A stretch of 64,000 nt of DNA from Cyanobium sp. PLM2.Bin73 (GCA_007694915.1 REEV01000098.1:1-64000); one strand, 5' to 3'; counted from the first letter of the stretch, positions 1 through 8,771 are shown. Notes: a model not told the origin generated them from the letters alone. Translations and numbers: made by a program.

Positions 1-118
1 GGCATTCGGGTACTTTCTCGCCAGTGCATCCAGATGACGCTTCAGGTCACCCACCTTGCTCTGTGGCAGCAGCGTCAGCCGGTTCTTTCGGCCGTTGCCA
101 TCGCGCCCGCACCACTCC
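1..118 (-). pseudogene. Integron integrase / tyrosine recombinase fragment
   Basis: Reading the minus strand in from about base 118 to the window edge gives an open frame with RDGNGRKNRLTLLPQ followed by VGDLKRHL. This matches the segment of integron integrases (IntI type) that reads roughly GKGxKDRxTxLPxSL..PLxxHL, which lies ahead of the catalytic HxxR box. No start codon or N-terminal core-binding domain precedes it, because the frame runs directly into the 3' end of glnT. The piece is therefore cut off on its 5' side, and its 3' side continues past the window. It was missed by the ORF track because it has no start. It is probably a decayed recombinase, though an unrelated phage-type integrase is possible. 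Confidence 0.6.
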
Positions 119-130
119 CCGCCGGCCCCC

Positions 131-1453
131 TCAGCAGTCCAGACAGGCCAGCCGTTCGGCGTCGCTGATGTCGCCCCGTTCGCGCTGCCACTGGCGGCGG
201 CGGAGGTGTTCGTAGGCCTGGCAGAACTCCTCGCCCAGGCCCTGGCGCAGCCGGGTGTCGGCGGCGAAGGCGTCGAGGGCCTCGCCCAGGTCGGCGGGCA
301 GGCGCGGGCAGATCTCGGGGCCTAAGGGGGCGGCGTAGTTGTCGTTGTCGTGTCGGGGGCCGGGCTCCAGCTGCCGCTCGATGCCGTCGAGGCCCGCCGC
401 CAGGATCGCCGCCTGCAGCAGGTAGGGGTGGGCGGAGCCGTCGGGCAGGCGCAGCTCCAGGCGCTGGTCGTCGGGGATGCGCAGCATGTGGGTGCGGTTG
501 TTGCCGCAGTAGCTGATGCCCGCCGGGCTCCAGGTGGCCCCCGACGTGGTGGGCGGCGCCGCCAGCCGCCGGTAGCTGTTCACCGTGGGGTTGGTGAGGG
601 CGCAGAGGGCGGGGGCGTGCTCCAGCAGGCCCGCCAGGAACTGGTAGGCCAGCGCCGAGAGGCCCAGCTCGCCGGCGGGATCGTGAAACAGGTTGGTGCC
701 CGCGCCCGTGCCTGCAGTGCCGGCGGCTCCCCAGAGCGAGAGGTGGGTGTGGCAGCCGTTGCCGGTGCGCTCGGCGAAGGGCTTGGCCATGAAGCTGGCC
801 TTGAGGCCCTCCTGCTCCGCCAGCGTCTTCACCATCACCTTGAAGAAGGCGTGGCGATCGGCGGTGGTGAGGGCGTGGGCGAAGGTCCAGTTCACCTCGA
901 ACTGGCCGTTGGCGTCCTCGTGGTCGGCCTGGTACGGGCCCCAGCCCAGCTGCTCCATCGCCTCCAGCAGCGGCCCGATCAGCCCGTAGCGGCGCATCAG
1001 GGCCAGCTGGTCGTAGCAGGGCTTCTCCTGGTGATCGGCGGGATCGGCGATGCCGCCACCGTCGGCCCCCAGCAGGAAGAACTCCGCCTCCACGCCGCTG
1101 CGCAGCTCAAAGCCCAGGGCTTCAGCCCGCTCCAGCTGGCGGCGCAGCAGCCGGCGCGGGCACTGGGCCATCGGCGTGCCGGCCAGCACCAGCTCGGCCG
1201 CCACCCAGCCCACCTCCGGCTGCCAGGGCAGGGGGGTGAGGCTGGCCGGATCGGGAATCGCCATCACGTCCCCGTCGGCCGGGGAGAGATCCAGCCAGGC
1301 GGCAAAGCCGGCAAACCCGGCCCCATCGCGGGCCATGGCCGGGATCGCCGCGGCGGGCACGAGCTTGGCGCGCTGGATGCCGAACAGATCGGTGAAGGAG
1401 ATCAGCAGGAACTTCAGCTGCAGCTCGCGGGCCTGGCGGGCGAGATCGGTCAT
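131..1453 (-). CDS. glnT: Type III glutamine synthetase-like enzyme (GlnT family)
   Basis: This 440-residue protein belongs to the glutamine synthetase superfamily, which ligates an amine or ammonia to the gamma-carboxyl of glutamate using ATP. Visible signatures are the substrate-loop GNGCHTHLSLW near residue 230, NPTVNSYRRL near 305, and LELRLPDGSAHPYLLQAA near 350, the Glu-Arg and Asn-Pro-Tyr type metal/ATP region. The N-terminal FLLISFTDLFGIQRAK is the beta-grasp segment typical of GlnT/GSIII-like proteins. It is last in a three-gene minus-strand operon, 57 bp after the alpha/beta hydrolase. GlnT relatives include gamma-glutamyl-methylamide and polyamine synthetases, so the true amine substrate is open. 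It is not the main GlnA. Confidence 0.8.
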   Translation of the reverse strand: MTDLARQARELQLKFLLISFTDLFGIQRAKLVPAAAIPAMARDGAGFAGFAAWLDLSPADGDVMAIPDPASLTPLPWQPEVGWVAAELVLAGTPMAQCPRRLLRRQLERAEALGFELRSGVEAEFFLLGADGGGIADPADHQEKPCYDQLALMRRYGLIGPLLEAMEQLGWGPYQADHEDANGQFEVNWTFAHALTTADRHAFFKVMVKTLAEQEGLKASFMAKPFAERTGNGCHTHLSLWGAAGTAGTGAGTNLFHDPAGELGLSALAYQFLAGLLEHAPALCALTNPTVNSYRRLAAPPTTSGATWSPAGISYCGNNRTHMLRIPDDQRLELRLPDGSAHPYLLQAAILAAGLDGIERQLEPGPRHDNDNYAAPLGPEICPRLPADLGEALDAFAADTRLRQGLGEEFCQAYEHLRRRQWQRERGDISDAERLACLDC

Positions 1454-1510
1454 GGCGGGATGGGGCGGCGGTGGGCGACGTGAGGGGACGGCAGGTGGAG
1501 CGCCGGGTGA

Positions 1511-2509
1511 TCAGCTGGCCAGCAGCTGCTCCACGATTCGCCGCAGCTGCGCCTGCTCCGGCGCGCTGCTGTGGGGGTTGCCGGCCCGGTGGCCGAGCAG
1601 CGACACGATGCGGTGGACGCGCGCCCCGGGGATCGCGGCGGCGTCGGTCTCCAGGTCGGCGGGGGTGAAGTAGAGGTCGTGACTGCCGGACACCACGGCG
1701 GTGCGGGCACGGATCCGGCCCAGGGCGTCGTCCAGGTCGCCGCCGTCGGCCACGTCGTGGGCCAGCCAGGTGTCGACCATGGCGATCAGGTCGCGAGGGT
1801 CGTGGCGCTGGTAGTGGGGCAGCCACTGCTTCTCCACGTGCTCCTCCACCGGCTCGCCGATGGTGCGGAAGAAGGGCTGGCTGGCGGCCCAGCTGGCGTA
1901 GATCAGGGCGTAGGTGCGCAGCCCCTGCTCGGGTGGGGCGGTGAAGCCGCTGCCGGTCCAGTGGGGATCGGCGGTGAGGGCCTGGCGCAGGCTGAGCAGG
2001 AACAGGCGGTTGTGGGGGGAGGTGCGGGCCGTGCCGCACACACAGCAGATGCGATCCACGGCCTTGGGATGGTCCACCGCCCAGCGGTAGGCCTGCTGGG
2101 CCCCCATCGACCAGCCATAAACCAGCGCCACCCGCTCCACGCCGAACACCTCCGCCAGCAGCCGGCGCTGGGCGCTCACGTTGTCGCGGTGATCCACCAC
2201 CCAGCCCTGTTCCGCCAGGCCCATGGCGCCGTGGCTGGGGCTGCTGGAGGCGCCGTTGCCGAACATGCCGGCGATCACCACGCACCAGCGCTGGGGATCG
2301 AACACCGGCCCCGCCAGCCAGGCCAGATCCTCCACCCGGGCGCCGTAGGAACTGGGCACCAGGATCAGGTTGGAGCGCGCGGCGTTGAGTTCGCCGATCT
2401 GCAGATAGCTGAGCCGGGCCTCGGCGATGGTGTGGCCGCAGACCAGGGGAAAGGGGCCCAGGGAGTGCAGGCCCTGGTGCCGGGGTGGCGCCGTTGCCTT
2501 GGAGGTCAC
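1511..2509 (-). CDS. Alpha/beta hydrolase of the homoserine O-acetyltransferase (MetX-like) family
   Basis: The protein of about 332 residues has the alpha/beta hydrolase fold. The nucleophile elbow GWSMGAQQAY carries the catalytic Ser, the Asp lies in VVSGSHDLYF, and the His in LLGHRAGNP near the C-terminus. The order and the SGSHDLYF motif match the homoserine acetyltransferase family. True MetX enzymes usually have GGSMGG at the elbow, so this may be a divergent acyltransferase or hydrolase. The GTG start was chosen because it overlaps the desaturase stop as GTGA, implying translational coupling; the longer ORF-track version runs antisense through the desaturase. Its neighbours, a desaturase and GlnT, suggest a joint small-molecule pathway, which is inference. 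Confidence 0.7.
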   Translation of the reverse strand: MTSKATAPPRHQGLHSLGPFPLVCGHTIAEARLSYLQIGELNAARSNLILVPSSYGARVEDLAWLAGPVFDPQRWCVVIAGMFGNGASSSPSHGAMGLAEQGWVVDHRDNVSAQRRLLAEVFGVERVALVYGWSMGAQQAYRWAVDHPKAVDRICCVCGTARTSPHNRLFLLSLRQALTADPHWTGSGFTAPPEQGLRTYALIYASWAASQPFFRTIGEPVEEHVEKQWLPHYQRHDPRDLIAMVDTWLAHDVADGGDLDDALGRIRARTAVVSGSHDLYFTPADLETDAAAIPGARVHRIVSLLGHRAGNPHSSAPEQAQLRRIVEQLLAS

Positions 2510-3438
2510 GCCGCAGCGCCGCCGGCGGGCAGGGCCAGGGCCGGCAGGTTGGCCAGCAGGCGACGGTGCACGCTCAGGTAGCCCCGATCGAGGTGCTCCA
2601 GGTGGGGCGCGATCAGCTGGTGGGCCGCCGGCAGGGCATGGAACGGCAGCGACGCATAGAGGTGGTGCTCGGCGTGGAAGGGCATGTTCCACATCAGCCA
2701 GCGCACCAGTGGGTTGGTGAGGGTGGTGCGGGTGTTGGCGGTGCCGTCGGCGCTGAAGCTGCAGCCGCTGTGCTCCGCCAGCAGCACGAAGCGCAGGAAC
2801 GGCTGGCCCACGGCCAGGGGCAGCAGCCAGAACCAGAGCAGAAAGCCGCTGCCGCTGATCACGGACAGCGCCGCCAGGGCCAGGTACACCCCCATCTGCA
2901 GCCACACCGAGCGGCGCACCTGGGGAATCACCTGGGCATTGAGGTAGGGAACCGCCGAGAGGTCACCCCAGAGCAGCTGGGCGTAGCCCTGGAGCTTGCC
3001 CGTCCACCAGGTCCAGCCGCTCAGCTCCAGCAGGTAGGCCGGCAGGCTGGTGGGCACCGGGTCATCCAGCTCGGGATCGAGGCCCGGCTGGTGGGTGTAG
3101 CGGTGGTGCCACTGGTGGTAGCGGCGGTAGGCGGTGGCGTTGTAGAAGCTCAGCAGCCCCAGCAGCCAGGCCGCCGCGTCGTTGACACGCTTGCTCCGGA
3201 AGGCGGTGCGGTGGCTGCACTCATGCAGGCCGGCGAAGCTGGTGGCCAGGCCCACCCCGCAGGCCACCAGAGCAGCGAGCCGCAGGGCCAGCGGCAGGGC
3301 CTGCTGCCCCCAGAGCATCCCGCCGGCGGCGATCAAGCCCAGATGGGCGAGCAGCCGCCGGAGCGCCGGGCCATCGCGGAGGCTGTTCAGCTCTGCCAGC
3401 CGGGAGCGTTCGATCAGGGCCGGTGTGGCGGGGGCCAT
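2506..3438 (-). CDS. Membrane fatty acid desaturase-type enzyme
   Basis: This 310-residue integral membrane di-iron enzyme has the three histidine boxes of the family: HECSH, HQWHH and HAEHH. Hydrophobic segments lie before box 1, between boxes 2 and 3, and in the WLMWNMPFHAEHHLY stretch. It probably inserts a double bond in, or hydroxylates, an acyl chain or other lipid. The ATG giving MAPATPALIERSRL was preferred over the upstream start at 3636, because the extra N-terminal 66 residues are Arg/Gly-rich, run into a divergent promoter region, and do not look like desaturase. It heads the desaturase-hydrolase-glnT operon. The substrate class cannot be told from motifs alone. Confidence 0.8.
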   Translation of the reverse strand: MAPATPALIERSRLAELNSLRDGPALRRLLAHLGLIAAGGMLWGQQALPLALRLAALVACGVGLATSFAGLHECSHRTAFRSKRVNDAAAWLLGLLSFYNATAYRRYHQWHHRYTHQPGLDPELDDPVPTSLPAYLLELSGWTWWTGKLQGYAQLLWGDLSAVPYLNAQVIPQVRRSVWLQMGVYLALAALSVISGSGFLLWFWLLPLAVGQPFLRFVLLAEHSGCSFSADGTANTRTTLTNPLVRWLMWNMPFHAEHHLYASLPFHALPAAHQLIAPHLEHLDRGYLSVHRRLLANLPALALPAGGAAA

Positions 3439-3609
3439 GGGCTGGTGGGTGGGAACTTGCTGGGTGCGGCGACGGGGACCGGAACGCTGGGCCCGACGCT
3501 CTGCCGATTCGGTTGATCCCAGCAGCGCCACCGGCCCCGGTGCGGTAGGCGTTGTCACCGCTCTGAACCTTAAAGTCAGGATTCGCAGGACCTGACCCTG
3601 CAGGAGCCC

Positions 3610-3798
3610 ATGGCCACATCCCTGTTCATGGCCCACTCCCCGGCCCAGTCCGATCCACGCCGTCCGCAGCTGGTGGATTCCCTGCGCCGCCGGTATGCCG
3701 AAGCCGACCAGCGCCAGGATGCCGCAGCCAAGCAGGCGCTGTTCCAGGAAGCCGTGTACCTGGGCATCAGGCCCGACGAGTTCATGGCGTTGGGCTGA
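3610..3798 (+). CDS. Small conserved-looking hypothetical protein
   Basis: This is a 62-residue hydrophilic protein with charged helical character (RRRYAEADQRQDAAAKQALFQEAVYLGIRPDEFMALG). An AGGAG Shine-Dalgarno sequence lies 3 bp before the ATG, a stronger signal than most starts in this window. It is divergent from the desaturase, and its last 17 bases overlap the 3' end of the ABC ATPase gene on the other strand. I do not recognise a family. The amphipathic composition and absence of hydrophobic segments point to a small cytosolic protein. Confidence 0.55.
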   Translation: MATSLFMAHSPAQSDPRRPQLVDSLRRRYAEADQRQDAAAKQALFQEAVYLGIRPDEFMALG

Positions 3799-4558
3799 GC
3801 TGCGGATCCAGACCCCGCAGGCAACGGGCCAGTTCCTCCCGCAGATCCAGGAACTCCCGCGACACCCGCAGGTGGCGCAGATCGGAACGATCCAGATCCA
3901 CGGCCACGGTGCGCACGATGCGCCCGGGGTTCGGCGCCAGGATGTGCACTTCCCCCGCCAGCAGCAGCGCCTCCTCCAGGTCGTGGGTGATCAGCAGGGC
4001 CGTGAGGCCGGTGCGCTGCCAGAGATCGTGCATGAACTCCTGCATCGACTCGCGGATCTGCAGATCCAGGGCGCCGAAGGGTTCATCCAGCAGCAGCACC
4101 CGGGGCTGGGCGGCCAGGGCGCGCGCGATCGCCACCCGCTGCTGCATGCCGCCGGAGAGTTCCCGTGGCAGCCGCCGGGCCGCGTCGGCCAGCCCCACCA
4201 CCTCGAGGAAGTAGCTGGTGCGCTCGCGGATCTCGCGCCGGTTGAGCCTCTGCAGTTCCATGCCGAAGGCCACGTTCTGGGCGGCCGTGAGCCAGGGGTA
4301 GAGGCTGTACTTCTGGAACACCATGCCCCGGTCGGATCCAGGGCCCCGCACGGGGCTGCCATCGATGCTGATCACACCGGCCGTGGGGCGATCCAGACCG
4401 GCCACGAGACGCATGATCGTGGATTTCCCCGAACCCGAGCTGCCCACCAGGGCCACGAACTCGCCGGTGTTCACGCTGAAGCTGATCTGATCCAGCACGA
4501 GCTTGCGGTTGCGGCCCGTGCCGAAACTCTTGTCCACCTGATCGACGCGCAGCTGCAT
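3782..4558 (-). CDS. ABC transporter ATP-binding protein, NitT/TauT type (guanidine operon)
   Basis: This 258-residue ATPase energises the importer whose permease and binding protein lie just upstream. It has Walker A GSSGSGKST near residue 42, Q-loop MVFQKYSLYPW, signature LSGGMQQR, Walker B VLLLDEPFGALD and the H-loop LLITHDLEEALLL. The order and wording are those of the nitrate/sulfonate/taurine family. The ATG start (MQLRVDQV) leaves 26 bp after the permease stop. The ORF-track TTG start would overlap the permease and add a poor N-terminus. It is the last gene of the guanidine operon. Substrate assignment to guanidine rests on position and on the equivalent Synechocystis arrangement. Confidence 0.88.
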   Translation of the reverse strand: MQLRVDQVDKSFGTGRNRKLVLDQISFSVNTGEFVALVGSSGSGKSTIMRLVAGLDRPTAGVISIDGSPVRGPGSDRGMVFQKYSLYPWLTAAQNVAFGMELQRLNRREIRERTSYFLEVVGLADAARRLPRELSGGMQQRVAIARALAAQPRVLLLDEPFGALDLQIRESMQEFMHDLWQRTGLTALLITHDLEEALLLAGEVHILAPNPGRIVRTVAVDLDRSDLRHLRVSREFLDLREELARCLRGLDPQLSPTP

Positions 4559-4584
4559 GGCGGATGGTGCGGGGTTGGCGGCAG

Positions 4585-5352
4585 TCAGTTGGCCCAAGCG
4601 CAGGCCCGGCGCATCACCAGCCGGAAGCCCAGATCGATCACCAGGCCGATCAGGCCGATCACGATCAGGCCGAGAAAGATCTCGTCGGTGCGCAGAAAGC
4701 GCTGGGCCAGGCTGATGCGCCGTCCCAGTCCCTCGGTGGCGGCCACCAGTTCGGCCACGATCACCAGGTTCCAGGCCGCCGCCATGTTGATCCGGTAGGC
4801 ATCGATCACCTGGGGCGCGATGCAGGGGGTGATCACCCGCAGCAGCACCTGGGAGGTGCGGCCGCCGAGGGTGAGGGCCGTCTCCACCAGTTCGCGGGGC
4901 ACGAACTTCACCGCATCCATGATCATCAGCGTGTTGAAGAACAACGTGCCGATGAAGATCAGCAGGATCTTCGGCAGCTCCCCCAGCCCGAAGTAGATGA
5001 TCAGCAGGGGGATGAAGGCCGGCGCCGGCATGTAGCGGATCAGGCCCATCAGCGGCTCCAGCAGCCGGTTGATCACGGTGCTGGTGCCCATGGCGATGCC
5101 CAGCGGCAGGGCGACCACGGCCGAGAGGGCGAAGCCGGCCAGCACCCGCCCCACGCTGGCCACCAGATCAGCCCAGAGCAGCCCCTGGACGGCCTGGCTG
5201 CGGCCGGCCGCCAGCACGGACGATGGACTGGGGAGGAACAGGGGGTCGACCAGCTTGAGGCTGGTGGCCAAGGTCCAGATCAGCAGCACCAGCAGCACTC
5301 CGGTGAGCCCCAGCACCCAGGGGTGCTGGACCAGCTGCCTCAGTCGTGCCAT
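4585..5352 (-). CDS. ABC transporter permease, NitT/TauT type (guanidine operon)
   Basis: The protein has 255 residues and about six membrane segments, beginning VLGLTGVLLVLLIWTLATSL. The cytoplasmic EAA-type loop is ELVETALTLGGRTSQVLLRVITPCIAPQ. This is the BPD_transp_1 fold of binding-protein-dependent inner-membrane permeases (SsuC/TauC/NrtB-like). It lies 20 bp downstream of the binding-protein gene and 26 bp upstream of the ATPase, clearly in one transcript. It would form the transmembrane channel for guanidine or a related cation. Confidence 0.88.
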   Translation of the reverse strand: MARLRQLVQHPWVLGLTGVLLVLLIWTLATSLKLVDPLFLPSPSSVLAAGRSQAVQGLLWADLVASVGRVLAGFALSAVVALPLGIAMGTSTVINRLLEPLMGLIRYMPAPAFIPLLIIYFGLGELPKILLIFIGTLFFNTLMIMDAVKFVPRELVETALTLGGRTSQVLLRVITPCIAPQVIDAYRINMAAAWNLVIVAELVAATEGLGRRISLAQRFLRTDEIFLGLIVIGLIGLVIDLGFRLVMRRACAWAN

Positions 5353-5372
5353 GGCCGTCCCCGCTCGCGTCC

Positions 5373-6389
5373 TCAGCTGCCCTGCGCCGCCTGAAGGAAG
5401 CGACCCTCGAACAGGCCCTCCAGGTTCGGCGGGCTTGCCGCCAGGCCCACCTGCTGCAGGAAGGTGCTGATCTGCTCGGCGGCGAAGGGCAGCGAGGCCA
5501 TGGTGGTGCCGGGCTCCAGCGCCCGGAGGTTGTCCTCGAGGCTGAACAGGGTGGTGCCGGCCTCATACTCCCGGTACTCGTCCTCGCTCACCCCGGCCCG
5601 GGCGCTGAGGATGGCCAGCGATCCCTGGGGGTCAGCCTCCATCGCCTCCAGGGTGGCGAACCAGGCATTCACCACCTCCTGCACCTTCTCGGGGTTGGCC
5701 TCCACGAAGTCGCGGCGGCACACCAGGTGGTCGCTGATGGCACCGGGGAAATCGGCGGAGCTGAACAGGGTGCTGCTGCCGTCGCGCCGCAGGGCCTGGG
5801 TGGTGAAGGGGGCGAACACGCCCACCGCATCCACCTGGCCGGCCACGAAGGCGGCGGCGGCGGCACCCGTTTCCAGGGGCACGAAGGTGATGTCGTCGGC
5901 GCTCAGGCCGGCCTGCTCCAGACCCAGCAGCAACAGGTAGTGGTCCACCGTGCCCTCCTCGGCGGCCACGCGCTTGCCCTGCAGATCAGCCACCGAATTG
6001 ATCCCCTCGGCCACGATGATCTGGTCGTTGCCGGTGGAGTTGTCGTTGGTGAGCACCACCTGCAGATCGGCGCCACCGGCGATCGAGCTGATCGTGTCGT
6101 TGAGGGTCTGGCTGTTGCAGTCGAGCTGGCCGGCGTTGAGGGCGTTGATTGAGTCGAGATAGCCGTCGAACCACTGCAGGGTCACCGGCACGCCGAACAG
6201 GCCCTTCTCTTCGGTGACCTTCCAGGGGATCCAGCCCGGCCAGGCGCTGTAGCCGATGCGCACCGTGCCATCGGGGGCGCCACCGCAGGCGGTGAGGGTG
6301 GTGGCCCCCAGCCCCAGCAGCAGCAAGGTGGAGAGCAGGCGCAGGCGGCGGCGGCCGGGGCTGGAGCTGGGCAGGAAGGGAAATCGCAT
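5373..6389 (-). CDS. ABC transporter substrate-binding lipoprotein, NMT1/TauA type (guanidine operon)
   Basis: This is a 338-residue periplasmic binding protein. It has a basic N-terminus (GRRRLRL), a hydrophobic segment LLSTLLLLGLGATTLTAC with the lipobox cysteine, then the mature domain VRIGYSAWPGWIPWKVTEEKGLF typical of the NMT1/SsuA-like family. ATG at 6389 (MRFPFLP) is used; the ORF-track TTG three codons earlier is less likely. It is first of the three transporter genes and 24 bp after the HypB-like gene. In characterised cyanobacteria the transporter in this position accompanies guanidine hydrolase, so guanidine is the probable ligand. Confidence 0.85.
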   Translation of the reverse strand: MRFPFLPSSSPGRRRLRLLSTLLLLGLGATTLTACGGAPDGTVRIGYSAWPGWIPWKVTEEKGLFGVPVTLQWFDGYLDSINALNAGQLDCNSQTLNDTISSIAGGADLQVVLTNDNSTGNDQIIVAEGINSVADLQGKRVAAEEGTVDHYLLLLGLEQAGLSADDITFVPLETGAAAAAFVAGQVDAVGVFAPFTTQALRRDGSSTLFSSADFPGAISDHLVCRRDFVEANPEKVQEVVNAWFATLEAMEADPQGSLAILSARAGVSEDEYREYEAGTTLFSLEDNLRALEPGTTMASLPFAAEQISTFLQQVGLAASPPNLEGLFEGRFLQAAQGS

Positions 6390-6413
6390 GGCAGACAATC
6401 GAGCGGTGATGGG

Positions 6414-7163
6414 TCAGCAGGGGAGCGGGCGGCGGGCAGGGAGGCGTGCCGGGTGGCGGGGCGGTATCAGGGCGGTCGGGGCCGCCGGAGCGATGGCCGC
6501 GAGCTGCGCCGCCAGCCACTGATGCCAGGCCGCGAAGCCCTCTCCACTGGTGGCGGACACCGGGATCACCGCGCAGTGGGGGTTCACCTGGCGGATGTGG
6601 GCCTCGATGCGCTCCAGCTGCACGGGCAGATAGGGCAGCAGGTCGATCTTGGTGATCAGAACGCAGTGGGCCTCGCGGAACATCACCGGGTACTTGAGGG
6701 GTTTGTCGTCGCCCTCGGTGACGCTGAGCAGGGCCACCTTGCGGTGCTCGCCCACCTCGAATTCGGCCGGGCACACAAGGTTGCCCACGTTCTCCACCCA
6801 GAGGAGGTCGAGCTCGGCGGGATCGAGGCGCTGGCGCAGGAGCTTCAGGCCGCCGCTCACCATCGCCGCATCCAGGTGGCAGCTGCGCCCGGTGGTGATC
6901 GGCACCACCGGTACCCCCACAGCCTCCAGGCGCTCGGCATCCAGCTGGGTGGTCATGTCGCCCTCCAGCACCGCCATGGCGTAGGCGCCGGCGAGGGCGG
7001 CGAGGCTGCGTTCCAGCAGGGAGGTCTTGCCGGCACCCGGGCTGCTCATCACGTTCAGGCAGAGCAGGCGCCAGGCGTCGAAGTGCTCACGGTTGTGCTC
7101 GGCCTGGTGCTGGTTGGCGGCCAGCAGGTTGAGGCCGAGGGTGTCTTCCAGGGGCATGTGCAT
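6414..7163 (-). CDS. ghaB: HypB-like GTPase, nickel-insertion accessory protein for guanidine hydrolase
   Basis: This 249-residue G3E-type GTPase of the HypB/UreG class has Walker [29 protein letters not shown], and the base-recognition region [27 protein letters not shown] stretch and the ISATSGEGF-like motif VSATSGEGF near the C-terminus match HypB. It lacks the Cys-rich N-terminal nickel tail of some HypB proteins. The C-terminal 25 residues ([22 protein letters not shown]) look low-complexity. No hydrogenase genes are nearby; the partner is the adjacent guanidine hydrolase, matching the Synechocystis sll1077-sll1079 set. The start could also be the ATG six bases later. Confidence 0.82.
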   Translation of the reverse strand: MHMPLEDTLGLNLLAANQHQAEHNREHFDAWRLLCLNVMSSPGAGKTSLLERSLAALAGAYAMAVLEGDMTTQLDAERLEAVGVPVVPITTGRSCHLDAAMVSGGLKLLRQRLDPAELDLLWVENVGNLVCPAEFEVGEHRKVALLSVTEGDDKPLKYPVMFREAHCVLITKIDLLPYLPVQLERIEAHIRQVNPHCAVIPVSATSGEGFAAWHQWLAAQLAAIAPAAPTALIPPRHPARLPARRPLPC

Positions 7164-7168
7164 GGCGG

Positions 7169-7564
7169 TCAGGCCGGTGTGGCGGCGGGGAGGGCGTCGG
7201 CGGGGTGGTCGCTGAAGGCGTAATCAACGGAGCGGATGCGCAGCTCGCGGCCGCTGACGATCTCCTCCATCGGGTGCTGGCAGCAGGGGGAGCGGTAGGC
7301 CTGCTCGGGATCGGGGCTGTAGGTGGCGTTGCAGCGCACGCAGCGGCCCACCAGGGGCACCGGCTCGATCACCAGTTCGGCGCCATCGAGCCAGGTGTTC
7401 TGCACGGCCACCCGCCAGGTGAACACCAGCTGGTCGGGTTCCACGCAGGTGAAGCTGCCCACCTGCAGATGCACCCGGCTCACCCGGGGGATGCGGGGTT
7501 CGTGCTGCTGCTTCCACGCGTTCATGGAGAGGAGCAGGCACCTGGTCATGTCGACTTCGTGCAT
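7169..7564 (-). CDS. ghaA: HypA-like nickel/zinc chaperone for guanidine hydrolase
   Basis: This 131-residue HypA-family protein begins MHEVDMTR, where His2 is the HypA nickel ligand. The zinc ribbon is visible as [12 protein letters not shown] followed by SPCCQHP near residues 83-104, although the second pair is CC rather than the usual CxxC. It sits 4 bp after guanidine hydrolase and 5 bp before the HypB-like gene. It would deliver Ni2+ to the hydrolase with the HypB partner. The identity as a guanidine hydrolase accessory protein, rather than a hydrogenase one, is by context. Confidence 0.83.
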   Translation of the reverse strand: MHEVDMTRCLLLSMNAWKQQHEPRIPRVSRVHLQVGSFTCVEPDQLVFTWRVAVQNTWLDGAELVIEPVPLVGRCVRCNATYSPDPEQAYRSPCCQHPMEEIVSGRELRIRSVDYAFSDHPADALPAATPA

Positions 7565-7568
7565 GGCG

Positions 7569-8771
7569 TCACCTCCACGTCTGATCGACCTGCATGTTGC
7601 AGACGTCGCTGATCCAGCTGGGCTTTTCCTTGCGGGGCAGCTGGCCGCTCACCACCAGGTGGGCCATGGTGTCGCAGATCACCCGGCAGGCCATCAGCGA
7701 CGTCATGTCGCTGATGTCGTAGGGAGGTGACACCTCCACCACCTCCAGGCCGCACACCGGCACGTTGCGCACGATCAGCTCCAGCAGCTTGAGGGCTTCA
7801 CGCGGCAGCAGACCGCCCGGTTCGGGCCAGCCGGTGCCGGGCACGAAGCCGGCATCGATGCAGTCGATGTCGAAGGAGATGTAGACGCAGTCGGTGCCGT
7901 CGGTGGCCCGCTCGATGGCGTACCGGGCGGCCGCCTCCAGCCCCATGTCGCAGATGTCGGTGACGGTGAGCACGTTGGTGCCCCGCTCCCGGCACACCTT
8001 CACCCCTTCCCGGGGCACCTGCCAGCCGCCGATGCCCAGCTGCACCAGGTTTTCTGCCGGTGCGTTGGCCATGTTGGTGGCATGGAACCACGGACAGGTG
8101 TGCATCCGCTCATCCAGGTCGATCTCCTGGGTGTCGACATGGCGGTCGAAGTGGATGATGCCGACTTTCTTATCGCCCAGGTGGCGGCAGACGCCGCGCA
8201 CGGTGGGAAAGCCGATCGAGTGATCGCCGCCCAGGATGATCGGGAAGGCGCCGCTGGCAAACACATGGGCGATGCCCTTGGAGATCTGATCGAAACTCTT
8301 CTCGTTGTTGGCGGGGATGGTGAAGATGTCACCCACATCGCAGAGCCGGATCTGCTCGCGCAGGTCCACCCCCATTTCGTAGTTGTAGGGGGTGTAGAGC
8401 GCCGAGATGCGGCGGATGCCCTGGGGGCCGAAGCGGGTGCCGGGGCGGTAGGTGGTGCCGCTGTCGTGGGGCACGCCCACCACGGCCACATCGAAGTCTC
8501 CGACGCGGTTCACATCCTCGATGTAGGGCGCCTTCATGAAGGTGTTGATGCCCGCGTAGTGGGGCAGTTCGCCGCGCGAGAAGGTGGAGATGCGCCGGTC
8601 GACGATGCTCTCGGCGGCTTCCAGGCCGTAGCGGTGGCCCTGCTCCACCTCCTGTTGCCAGCCGGTGAGCGGCAGGCGGGCTTCCTTCTCCAGGGCCTCG
8701 GCGCCCTGCTGCCCGCGCGGACGTTCGAAGGCGCCTTCAGGGCCGGAGGGCGCGCCGGTGGAATCGCTCAT
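7569..8771 (-). CDS. gdmH: Nickel-dependent guanidine hydrolase (ureohydrolase family, often annotated agmatinase SpeB2)
   Basis: This 400-residue ureohydrolase would convert guanidine to urea and ammonia in the cytosol. Metal-binding motifs are GGDHSIGFP, IIHFDRHVDTQ (DRH where arginases have DAH) and SFDIDCIDAGFVPGTGWPEPGG. The last has the Asp-Cys-Ile-Asp-Ala spelling of the cyanobacterial GdmH group rather than classical agmatinase. The long N-terminal extension (about 60 residues before RRISTFSRGELPHY) is also typical. A guanidine-I riboswitch precedes it and nickel chaperones follow, as in Synechocystis Sll1077. The ATG used has no good ribosome site; the riboswitch-linked GGGAGA is 26 nt upstream, so the exact start is uncertain. 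Confidence 0.88.
   Translation of the reverse strand: MSDSTGAPSGPEGAFERPRGQQGAEALEKEARLPLTGWQQEVEQGHRYGLEAAESIVDRRISTFSRGELPHYAGINTFMKAPYIEDVNRVGDFDVAVVGVPHDSGTTYRPGTRFGPQGIRRISALYTPYNYEMGVDLREQIRLCDVGDIFTIPANNEKSFDQISKGIAHVFASGAFPIILGGDHSIGFPTVRGVCRHLGDKKVGIIHFDRHVDTQEIDLDERMHTCPWFHATNMANAPAENLVQLGIGGWQVPREGVKVCRERGTNVLTVTDICDMGLEAAARYAIERATDGTDCVYISFDIDCIDAGFVPGTGWPEPGGLLPREALKLLELIVRNVPVCGLEVVEVSPPYDISDMTSLMACRVICDTMAHLVVSGQLPRKEKPSWISDVCNMQVDQTWR

Noticed and set aside
350-1483. 377-codon plus-strand ORF over glnT
   Set aside because: It is antisense to a clearly recognised glutamine synthetase-like gene, with Gly/Gln/His-rich composition typical of high-GC shadows.
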